From positions 459,353-523,352 of the forward strand of contig NZ_LMUP01000004.1 in NCBI RefSeq assembly GCF_009765875.1: a stretch of DNA of 64,000 nt, in the 5' to 3' direction. Within the stretch, counting starts at the first letter, position 1, and each line of letters begins with the position of its first letter. Both the position numbers and the translations under genes were made by a program. The stretch comes from Pedobacter sp. L105. Its GTDB lineage: Bacteria > Bacteroidota > Bacteroidia > Sphingobacteriales > Sphingobacteriaceae. The notes beneath the pieces are model-generated. The model saw nothing but the letters and a program-made list of their open reading frames with translations, made no database searches and had not been told where the DNA came from. This document shows, piece after piece, positions 45,441 to 52,523 of the stretch.

Positions 45441-46211
45441 ATGAGTACAGGAAATATGAATTTAACGCTGAAAGTTTGGCGTCAGAAGGATAGCAAAGCC
45501 AAAGGTAATTTGGTTGATTATAAATTATCAGAAATCTCTCCTGATATGTCTTTTTTAGAGATGTTCGATGTGTTAAACGAACAGCTGATCACTAAAGGGG
45601 ATGAACCGGTAGTGTTTGACCACGATTGCAGGGAAGGTATCTGCGGTTCTTGTTCAATGTTTATCAATGGAAGACCGCACGGCCCGAAAGATAAGGTAAC
45701 CACTTGTCAGCTGCACATGCGTTCTTTTAAGGATGGCGATACTATTGTTGTAGAGCCATGGAGAGCAGCGGCTTTCCCGGTAATTAAAGACTTAACGGTA
45801 GATCGTACTGCCTTTGACAGGATTATTGCCTCAGGAGGCTTTATTTCGGTGAATACGGGTAGTGCACAGGATGCGAACAACTTGCCGATCCCTAAGATCC
45901 AGGCAGACGCTGCTTTCGAAGCTGCGGCTTGTATTGGTTGTGGTGCTTGCGTGGCTACCTGCAAGAATGCTTCTGCGATGTTATTTACTTCTGCTAAGAT
46001 CTCTCAACTGGCATTACTGCCTCAGGGTCAGCCGGAAAGATACCGTCGTGCGCAAAGTATGGTGGCTCAAATGGATGCTGAAGGCTTTGGTAACTGTACC
46101 AATACAGGTGCCTGTGAAGCTGAATGTCCTAAAGGAATCTCTTTGGAGAACATTGCAAGGATGAATAGAGATTTTTATTCAGCAAAATTTGTTTCTGAGG
46201 AAGAAGTTTAA
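45441..46211 (+). CDS. sdhB: Succinate dehydrogenase/fumarate reductase iron-sulfur subunit
   Basis: 256 residues. Plant-type 2Fe-2S site [18 protein letters not shown] with a distal Cys in KVTTCQLHM, then [15 protein letters not shown] and [15 protein letters not shown] for the 4Fe-4S and 3Fe-4S clusters. It passes electrons from FAD to the heme subunit. 23 bp after sdhA; followed by a terminator. Confidence 0.97.
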   Translation: MSTGNMNLTLKVWRQKDSKAKGNLVDYKLSEISPDMSFLEMFDVLNEQLITKGDEPVVFDHDCREGICGSCSMFINGRPHGPKDKVTTCQLHMRSFKDGDTIVVEPWRAAAFPVIKDLTVDRTAFDRIIASGGFISVNTGSAQDANNLPIPKIQADAAFEAAACIGCGACVATCKNASAMLFTSAKISQLALLPQGQPERYRRAQSMVAQMDAEGFGNCTNTGACEAECPKGISLENIARMNRDFYSAKFVSEEEV

Positions 46212-46242
46212 TAGATTTATAGTCGACGAGACAAGGATTTAA

Positions 46243-46278
46243 CACAAAAAGCCCGGCTAATTTAGCTGGGCTTTTGTG
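46243..46278. terminator. Terminator after sdhB
   Basis: Long near-perfect hairpin, core AAAAGCCC/GGGCTTTT with extension to CACAAAA/TTTTGTG, able to work in both directions between convergent genes. Confidence 0.88.
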
Positions 46279-46295
46279 CTTTTATTGGTTGTCAT

Positions 46296-48272
46296 TTAAT
46301 TTTTGATTACATCGCCATTTATCACCGGGTCTTTGTATATTACTCTTTCTTTTCTCAATTTAATCTCTACCACCCCGTTTTTACCGTCATTTCCGTAGTT
46401 GTTCATGGCATTTTCACCTTTAAGAATAGTCATCGATTCGATTAAAGCCGGGTCGACTGTACCGAGTTTTGACCTGTCTACTACTACACCATTTATAACC
46501 CACAGCGCTGAGCTGGCATTAAATTCTGAGGTAGATTTTGTATCCAGGACTGCAGCGTATGCCTTTTGAGTCTGGCTATCAGTCGTTCCTATTCTATTGA
46601 TCTCAGGATTGCCGGATGGTTTTTGGTTAATCATATTTTCTGTTTTCTTGGGTACATCGACCGACAGCGTAAAGTGGATTGGAATATTGTATTTAACCCT
46701 TACCGGCACATTTCCATCATACCCAGGTGTCCATTTTGGACTTTCTTGCATTAGCCTTAAAGCTTCTTCATCCGTTCCACTGCCTAATCCTTTTTCAACT
46801 TTGATGTTACTCAGTTTCCCGTCCTCTTCTACGATAAAAGATAAGAATACTTTACCCTGTACATTGTTGTTCTGGGCTTCCTTAGGATATTTGCAGTTTT
46901 TTGACAGGTACAGATAAAATTTATCCATCCCTCCGGGGAAACCAGGCTGGATAGTAATACCAGTAAAATCATATACCTTGTTTTTTTCATCTTCAGCCAA
47001 AGCCGTTGAAACATTTGAACTCACGTGTATCTCTTTCAGTGCGGTATATCCTTTAGGGGAACTGTCAGCGGCATTGACGATTGGAGCTTTTGAATCATTT
47101 AAGCGGAAAGCCACCTTAAGACTGTATTTACCATCCGCTATATGTTTGAAGTCATCAAAGTCAAGGATCGCTTTCATTACCTGAGCTTCACAGCCCTGGC
47201 CTAATGCGCTAACTTCACCCAATCCGCTTACTTGTCCATTTCTAACGGTAAATTGAATTATACTATTGCCCTGAAGTTTATGATAGCGCGCCAGTGCGGG
47301 GTATTGGACAGTATTACTGATATGTTTATAAAAGTTACTCCATCCATCGGTTTGATTTTGATGATAGACCGTATTTCCGTTTGACGCGACCAGGTCGGTC
47401 AGCTGCAGCGGGGAGGCAATTTTTTCTGCTACCGCTTTGATCTCTTCATTTTTCCTGATGGTGGCAGATGACAATAGTAAAGTCACTGCAAAGAGAGGTA
47501 AAAACAGGCCATATTTCAATATGGCGGTTTTTCTGGAACGTTGTTTATTCAGCATAAAGATTCGTTTTTTAATAAGTGATTTATGATAAAAGGTATTAGT
47601 CAGTACATTCTGGTCTATTCCAAAAGCCCTGCTCAATAACAATAGCGCATAAGACTCTTTGTCTCCCTGGTAAAGGGCCGCTTCTTCATCGGCCAGGTAC
47701 TCATGGATATTCTTTACGGTTACTTTATATAAATAGATTATTGGATTACACCATACCAGAATAGCCATCAACTCATAAAACAATACATCCAGTGTATGGA
47801 ACTGCCTCACATGGAGATCTTCATGTTTATCAATCGTTTCCAGCCCCGGAAGCTGGCTGTCAATTACCTTTTTGCGGAAAAAGGAAAAAGCCACGCCCTC
47901 AGGTTTCATTTTAATCATCCTCCTTACATCCCTCAGTCGCAGAATAAACCGGAGAGCAAAAAACACCGTTCCGAGAATGTAAATTCCCGCCACCAGGTGC
48001 CCCCAGTTAAACTGTTCTGCTTCGTCGGCTATGGTTACTCTGGACATGATCATGTTTAACTGATCTACACTAATCCTGATCTGCGGGCTTTGCGCATGCT
48101 TCACAAACCACTCCGGTCTTAAAAAAGGAATGGCCAGTGAAAGGATCCCAGATGCAATCAGGTAAACCCTGTTCAGTATAAAGTAAGTCTCTCTATCCAG
48201 TAATAACTTGTAAAATGCGTAAAATATAACCAGGTATATATTTACTTGCAGGAGGTAGTAGGCCCAGGTCAT
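46296..48272 (-). CDS. M56 family metallopeptidase (BlaR1-like) fused to TonB C-terminal and receptor-plug-like domains
   Basis: 658 residues. Membrane helices at about 5-20, 35-50, 95-110 and 270-285 frame an M56 zinc peptidase with HEDLH as HExxH and a distal Glu in NIHEYLADEEAA. The periplasmic part holds one TonB_C-like repeat (about 320-390), a clear TonB_C domain (about 455-545, GKVFLSFIVEEDGKLSNIKV), and a last segment resembling a TonB receptor plug (LWVINGVVVDRSKLG, ESMTILKGENAMNNYG). BlaR1 relatives cleave their BlaI repressor on a signal; here the neighbouring BlaI is coupled by a 4-bp overlap. Confidence 0.9.
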   Translation of the reverse strand: MTWAYYLLQVNIYLVIFYAFYKLLLDRETYFILNRVYLIASGILSLAIPFLRPEWFVKHAQSPQIRISVDQLNMIMSRVTIADEAEQFNWGHLVAGIYILGTVFFALRFILRLRDVRRMIKMKPEGVAFSFFRKKVIDSQLPGLETIDKHEDLHVRQFHTLDVLFYELMAILVWCNPIIYLYKVTVKNIHEYLADEEAALYQGDKESYALLLLSRAFGIDQNVLTNTFYHKSLIKKRIFMLNKQRSRKTAILKYGLFLPLFAVTLLLSSATIRKNEEIKAVAEKIASPLQLTDLVASNGNTVYHQNQTDGWSNFYKHISNTVQYPALARYHKLQGNSIIQFTVRNGQVSGLGEVSALGQGCEAQVMKAILDFDDFKHIADGKYSLKVAFRLNDSKAPIVNAADSSPKGYTALKEIHVSSNVSTALAEDEKNKVYDFTGITIQPGFPGGMDKFYLYLSKNCKYPKEAQNNNVQGKVFLSFIVEEDGKLSNIKVEKGLGSGTDEEALRLMQESPKWTPGYDGNVPVRVKYNIPIHFTLSVDVPKKTENMINQKPSGNPEINRIGTTDSQTQKAYAAVLDTKSTSEFNASSALWVINGVVVDRSKLGTVDPALIESMTILKGENAMNNYGNDGKNGVVEIKLRKERVIYKDPVINGDVIKN

Positions 48273-48646
48273 TTTGATTTGTTTTTGAGTTTATTAATCA
48301 TTTTAAGAATTTCATCCACATCACTTACATCCATTTTATCTTCCTTCACAAAAAAGGAAAACATGCTTTCTACAGAGTTTTCGAAATAATTGCCGAGCAG
48401 TTTTTCGGTTGCATGGCGCTTATAATCTTCCCTCGATATGAGCGGATAATACTGGTGTGCTTTTCCAAAAGCTTCGTGACCGATAAAACCTTTCACTTCC
48501 AGTATTCTGATAATCGTAGAAACTGTATTGTATGCTGGTTTTGGTATCGGTAAGAAGTCCATTACTTCTTTTACGAAGCCTTTCTCTATCTGCCAGATGA
48601 TCTGCATGATTTGTTCTTCGGCTTTTGTCAGGTCTTTAATTTCCAT
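48269..48646 (-). CDS. BlaI/MecI family transcriptional repressor
   Basis: 125 residues. Winged helix with LTKAEEQIMQIIWQIEKGFVKEVMDFLP and the family's PAYNTVSTIIRILEVKGF recognition region, then a dimerisation helix bundle. The BlaI cleavage-type Asn-Thr/Phe site region lies near residue 100. It shares a 4-bp overlap with the M56 gene and is probably inactivated by it. Two 16-bp dyads upstream (48680-48722) are its probable operators. Confidence 0.92.
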   Translation of the reverse strand: MEIKDLTKAEEQIMQIIWQIEKGFVKEVMDFLPIPKPAYNTVSTIIRILEVKGFIGHEAFGKAHQYYPLISREDYKRHATEKLLGNYFENSVESMFSFFVKEDKMDVSDVDEILKMINKLKNKSK

Positions 48647-48679
48647 GTTAACAAGTTGTTATATTCTATTGGTGTGTTT

Positions 48680-48695
48680 AACTAAGTATGTAGTT
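48680..48695. promoter_or_regulatory. Candidate BlaI operator, site A
   Basis: AACTAAGTATGTAGTT, 5-bp arms AACTA/TAGTT; contains the TGTAGT half-site of known BlaI/MecI boxes. Starts 34 bp upstream of the blaI-like ATG. Confidence 0.55.
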
Positions 48696-48706
48696 ATAAA
48701 TGTATG

Positions 48707-48722
48707 AACTAATTATTTAGTT
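48707..48722. promoter_or_regulatory. Candidate BlaI operator, site B
   Basis: AACTAATTATTTAGTT, identical to site A at 14 of 16 positions, in the same orientation 27 bp away. Two similarly spaced dyads are typical of BlaI-regulated promoters. Confidence 0.55.
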
Positions 48723-48734
48723 TCAAAATATTTT

Positions 48735-48772
48735 ATCAAAAAAAAAGTAACGACCATCCGGACGTTACTTTT
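48735..48772 (-). terminator. Intrinsic terminator of the small membrane protein gene
   Basis: 10-bp stem (48743-48752 with 48763-48772) and a T9 run on the minus strand. It lies 96 bp beyond the stop of the small gene and supports that gene being transcribed. Confidence 0.85.
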
Positions 48773-48867
48773 GCTATTAACTAAAAACTAAATATATGAT
48801 GTTAAACATCCTTTAGCCAATTCTACGAGGCTAAAGTTTCTTTAAGGAGCCAATAAAAACTCCTGAT

Positions 48868-49056
48868 TTATTTGAAAAGGGTAACAGCGATCATGACAAA
48901 CACGGGCGCCAAAAGAAGTAGAAAAGGAGATACCGCAGATAATTTATTTTGAATAGCGGTACCAATGCTGTTCATTTTTTTAAATTCAATTTGATGAGAG
49001 GCATATATCCTGTTATTGATAAGCGTATGGAGGTAGTTAACAGATGCAGTTTTCAT
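48868..49056 (-). CDS. Small single-span membrane protein
   Basis: 62 residues from ATG 49056 (MKTASVNYLHTLINNRIYAS). The N-terminal 40 residues are polar; the end SPFLLLLAPVFVMIAVTLFK is one membrane helix with a closing Phe-Lys. No family recognised. It has a near-consensus -7 (TCTATTTG) upstream and a strong terminator downstream, so it is likely real. Its 3' untranslated stretch holds an 8-bp hairpin (48811-48818 with 48829-48836). An in-frame start eight codons earlier is less likely. Confidence 0.65.
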   Translation of the reverse strand: MKTASVNYLHTLINNRIYASHQIEFKKMNSIGTAIQNKLSAVSPFLLLLAPVFVMIAVTLFK

Positions 49057-49244
49057 AATCGTTTCGTTTTGATGAAACAAATAGAATCATTAAAACAGGC
49101 TTGCTAAAATGTTTTATACGAATGGGATATAATTATAGATCAACAGCTTAATTACCGGAAAAATGAAGATTATAACATTTTTAAGCGTTGGTAGAAAAAA
49201 AATGCCAGTTGGTCGAAAGTGACCGGTGAAAAATAGTATTTTCA

Positions 49245-49252
49245 TTACTTTG
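49245..49252 (+). promoter_or_regulatory. Possible -7 element of the LytS-like kinase gene
   Basis: TTACTTTG, one mismatch from TAnnTTTG, about 50 bp before ATG 49301. A dyad GGTC-N6-GACC lies further upstream near 49211-49224. Confidence 0.4.
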
Positions 49253-49300
49253 GTTCAGCAGCAAACGAGTATTTTTACAGCATGGTTAGGATAGGTTTAT

Positions 49301-50326
49301 ATGAAAGATAAAAGAGAGTTAATAGCACACCTGGTCTATTGGCTATTTCTTGGAGCGATAATATGTCTGGCCATATTCTTCAGTGGCAAAAAGCTGAGTG
49401 CCCATGAACTGATTGTTTCTGTTGGTTATTTTTCTATCATCAATATCTCTATATTCTATATCAATTATACGCTGTTTATTCCTCAGCTGTTAAAAAAGTA
49501 TTGGCTCTATATTTTATCGATTATAGCGCTGATAGCGGTAATGACGGTAGCAAAGACCATTCTTGCCGTATTGAACAGAGATGTGCTTCTGCAGCATACG
49601 GATGTTAAAACAGGGACTGTGGTAGATGAAGAGCTTGGCCCTTATGTACTGTGGTCTGTTTTTATTTCTGGTTTTTTTATTATCTCCAGCTGTCTGATTA
49701 AATTTACCCTCGACTGGTTTAGCAATATCCGTATCCACCGCAGCCTGGAAACAGAGAAAAAGGATATGGAGCTGCAGTTTTTAAAATCGCAGCTTAATCC
49801 GCACTTCCTGTTTAATTCTTTAAATAATATCTATTCACTGGCCTATCAGAAATCGGATAAAACAGCAGATGCCATATTGAAGCTCTCTGAGATCATGCGT
49901 TATATGATTTATGAAAGTAACGACAGCTGGGTGTCCTTAAGCAAGGAGATCGAATATGTACAGAGTTATATTGAGCTGCAAAAGTTAAGGTTTAAGGACG
50001 GCGCTGCAGTAGAGATGACCCTGAATGGCGAGATCGATAACCAGCAGATCCTGCCGCTGCTCCTGATTGCTTTCGTAGAAAATGCTTTTAAACATGGCGT
50101 GGCCAATGATCATTCAGATCCAATCAGGATCAATATCATTGCCAACCAGAAAATACTGCATTTTAGTATCACCAATAAAAAGAGCAATGCCAATAAAGAC
50201 CAAATGGGTGGGATAGGGCTAAATAATGTGGAACGCCGGCTGCAGTTACTTTATCCTGAAAGATATAAGTTAAATATTGTAAATTCGGCTACTCATTATA
50301 CCAGTGAATTAATGCTTGATATATAA
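49301..50326 (+). CDS. LytS/YehU-type sensor histidine kinase
   Basis: 341 residues. Four N-terminal membrane helices (about 10-30, 40-60, 68-88, 115-140), then the His_kinase (PF06580) motif ELQFLKSQLNPHFLFNSLNN, whose His is the phospho-acceptor, and a HATPase_c domain with LLLIAFVENAFKHG and GGIGLNNVERRL. No periplasmic sensor domain. Forms a two-component pair with the LytTR regulator 27 bp downstream. Confidence 0.93.
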   Translation: MKDKRELIAHLVYWLFLGAIICLAIFFSGKKLSAHELIVSVGYFSIINISIFYINYTLFIPQLLKKYWLYILSIIALIAVMTVAKTILAVLNRDVLLQHTDVKTGTVVDEELGPYVLWSVFISGFFIISSCLIKFTLDWFSNIRIHRSLETEKKDMELQFLKSQLNPHFLFNSLNNIYSLAYQKSDKTADAILKLSEIMRYMIYESNDSWVSLSKEIEYVQSYIELQKLRFKDGAAVEMTLNGEIDNQQILPLLLIAFVENAFKHGVANDHSDPIRINIIANQKILHFSITNKKSNANKDQMGGIGLNNVERRLQLLYPERYKLNIVNSATHYTSELMLDI

Positions 50327-50353
50327 ATTAGCCTCCATCAATAAAATCGTACC

Positions 50354-51106
50354 ATGACCCTAAAATGTATTGCCGTAGATGATGAGCCTCTTGCGCTCGA
50401 TATTATTGAAGATTATGTATCTAAAGTTCCCTTTCTTGAACTGGTAAAGAGGACAGAAAATGCAATTGAGGCCCTCCAGCTGGTACAGGCAGGAGGGATT
50501 GATCTGGTCTTCCTGGATATTCAAATGCCGGATTTGACGGGTATACAATTTCTTAAAATTGCTAATAATAAAGCGAGTTATATTTTGACCACTGCCTATT
50601 CACAGTATGCGCTGGAAAGTTACGACCTGAATGTTTCTGATTATCTGCTGAAACCTATTGCATTCGACAGGTTTTATAAAGCAGTAGAAAAAGTGCATCA
50701 GCAGCATAAAACACATGCCGAACCACAAGTTGTAGCTGCTCCCGTACCCGCCCCTGCAGCGCCCGTTGTGCAACAGCAGCAATCCGTTCAGGATTTCATC
50801 TTTGTGAAAACAGAACACAAGATCCAGAAAGTTGAACTGAATGATATCCTGTATATTGAAGGACTAAAAGATTATATCTCCATTTTTACTAAGGCGGAAC
50901 GGGTAATTACCCTGCAAAACATGAAAAAAATGGAAGAAACATTGCCTTTCTCCCAATTTATCAGGGTACATAAATCCTATATCATTGCACTGGATAAAAT
51001 AGAGAGTATTGAAAGAAGCAGGATCACGATCTGCGGTAAGATCATCCCTATTGGGGATACCTACCGGGACGAGTTTTTCAAACGCATAGAGAATAAGAAT
51101 ATTTAA
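50354..51106 (+). CDS. LytTR family response regulator
   Basis: 250 residues: receiver (IAVDDEPLALDII, Asp in LVFLDIQMPDLTGIQFL, Lys in YLLKPIAF), an Ala/Pro/Gln-rich linker (about 122-145) and a LytTR DNA-binding domain (about 150-248) with ILYIEGLKDYISIFT and FIRVHKSYIIALDKI. Partner of the upstream kinase. Its stop overlaps the convergent acyltransferase gene by 4 bp. Confidence 0.94.
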   Translation: MTLKCIAVDDEPLALDIIEDYVSKVPFLELVKRTENAIEALQLVQAGGIDLVFLDIQMPDLTGIQFLKIANNKASYILTTAYSQYALESYDLNVSDYLLKPIAFDRFYKAVEKVHQQHKTHAEPQVVAAPVPAPAAPVVQQQQSVQDFIFVKTEHKIQKVELNDILYIEGLKDYISIFTKAERVITLQNMKKMEETLPFSQFIRVHKSYIIALDKIESIERSRITICGKIIPIGDTYRDEFFKRIENKNI

Positions 51107-51849
51107 ACTGTTTTTTCCTGTTTCAGGGCTTTTCTGATCGCACTTTCGGCTAGTCCGGTAAGTTCCTCTGCATTTTTACCTTCCGTTGGAATAGGCGTTA
51201 GCACCGTCCATCTCAGCTTTTCTCCAAAGCTTAGCGGATAGGTGCCATAACGTACAGTTTTCCACGAGTTTTCTATGGCTATAGGTACGATGAGGGCATT
51301 GGGCACTACCTTTAGTAATGTTGCAATGCCGCCTACCTGAAAGGGCTTTATTTGCCCGTCTTTGGCCCGGGTACCTTCTGCAAAGATTAAAGCCGACCAG
51401 TTATTTTCTTTCATCCTGCGGCCTAGTTTAATGATTTCAGATACGGCCTGTTTACTGTCTTTACGGTTAATATTGGCGCCGCCGCCATATTTCAGGTTAA
51501 AGGAGATGGAAGGAATGCCTTTTGTGAGTTCAATTTTGGAAATGAATTTTACATGGTGTTTTTTCAGGAACCAGATCATCCCGGGAATGTCATACATGCT
51601 CTGGTGATTGGCAATAAATATGATAGGCTGACCAGCGGGCAGGTGCTGCTCATTGATAAAAGTAGTTGATGATCCTAAAAATATATGGGAATAGGTGAGA
51701 AAGAAGTTCAGGTAATCTACGGATACCTTATGTGCTTTGTAGCCAAACAAGCGATAACAGATCCATTGAATGGGTTGAAATACCACCAATGTCAGTAAAA
51801 AGAAAAAGTAAAATACGGGAGTAAAGATATATCCCAAAAATTTATTCAT
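51103..51849 (-). CDS. Lysophospholipid (1-acylglycerol-3-phosphate) acyltransferase
   Basis: 248 residues. One N-terminal membrane helix (FTPVFYFFFLLTLVVF), the catalytic NHQSMYD (NHx4D) block, and FAEGTRAKDGQIKPF as the second acyltransferase motif. It acylates lysophosphatidic acid to phosphatidic acid at the inner membrane; a PlsC-like role is likely. Second gene after the NUDIX hydrolase, 7 bp apart. Confidence 0.92.
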   Translation of the reverse strand: MNKFLGYIFTPVFYFFFLLTLVVFQPIQWICYRLFGYKAHKVSVDYLNFFLTYSHIFLGSSTTFINEQHLPAGQPIIFIANHQSMYDIPGMIWFLKKHHVKFISKIELTKGIPSISFNLKYGGGANINRKDSKQAVSEIIKLGRRMKENNWSALIFAEGTRAKDGQIKPFQVGGIATLLKVVPNALIVPIAIENSWKTVRYGTYPLSFGEKLRWTVLTPIPTEGKNAEELTGLAESAIRKALKQEKTV

Positions 51850-51856
51850 AGGGTTT

Positions 51857-52411
51857 TTATAATCGGCCTTCCAGTAATAGAATTTTTGCTTTCAGCAGTG
51901 CAGCTACACTCACACTGTCAGTGATCCTTCCGTCCATGGCCATTTGGTAAGCCTCTTCAAAAGGTAATTTACGTAATACGAGCTCTTCAGTTTCTTCCGG
52001 TTCTGCAGTTCCCATGGTTAAGCCGCGGGCAATGTAAACGGTAGCCAACTCATCACTCACAGAATTTGATAAGTGCATTTGTAAAAGCTCCTTCCAGTCT
52101 GTGGCTGTTAGTCCTGTTTCTTCCAGCAGCTCCCTTTTAGCGCTGTCTAAAGGCTCCAGTCCTAACGGGCCACCTCCTTCAGGGATTTCCCAGCTATATG
52201 CCTTTAGCGGGAAGCGGTACTGTCCTACCAGCCAGGTATTCATTTCTTCATCCAGTGGCAGAATACCAATTGCATGATTCCTGAAATGAACTTCTCCGTA
52301 AATCCCTTTTCCACCTGAAGGATTGATTACCTGATGTTCTGTAAGGCCAATCCAGTTGTTTTCATAAATTTTCCGGCTGTCAACAATAGTCCAGGGATTG
52401 ATTTCTTCCAT
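51857..52411 (-). CDS. NUDIX hydrolase (ADP-ribose pyrophosphatase-like)
   Basis: 184 residues. Nudix box GGGPLGLEPLDSAKRELLEE followed by TG, matching Gx5Ex7REUxEExGU apart from spacing details, within a beta-rich fold with YGEVHFRNHAIGIL. The ADPRP-type is suggested by the N-terminal extension WTIVDSRKIYENNWIGLTE. ATG 52411 (MEEINPWT) is preferred to 52465: a -7-like TATCTTG ends just 4 bp upstream. Operon with the acyltransferase. Confidence 0.88.
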   Translation of the reverse strand: MEEINPWTIVDSRKIYENNWIGLTEHQVINPSGGKGIYGEVHFRNHAIGILPLDEEMNTWLVGQYRFPLKAYSWEIPEGGGPLGLEPLDSAKRELLEETGLTATDWKELLQMHLSNSVSDELATVYIARGLTMGTAEPEETEELVLRKLPFEEAYQMAMDGRITDSVSVAALLKAKILLLEGRL

Positions 52412-52471
52412 GCGGCAAGATACGAAATTCCTGATCCGGAAAAAAAGGCGCTGATTAAAAAACAATTGTTA

Positions 52472-52507
52472 AACAAGAACGGCCGCCTTTAGGGGCAGCC
52501 GTTGTTT
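52472..52507 (-). terminator. Intrinsic terminator after the large TonB-dependent receptor gene
   Basis: Imperfect GC-rich hairpin (AACGGC..GCCGTT core) with flanking A/T stretches, 17 bp beyond the receptor stop on the minus strand. Confidence 0.75.
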
Positions 52508-52523
52508 GTCTTTTGATATCAGA

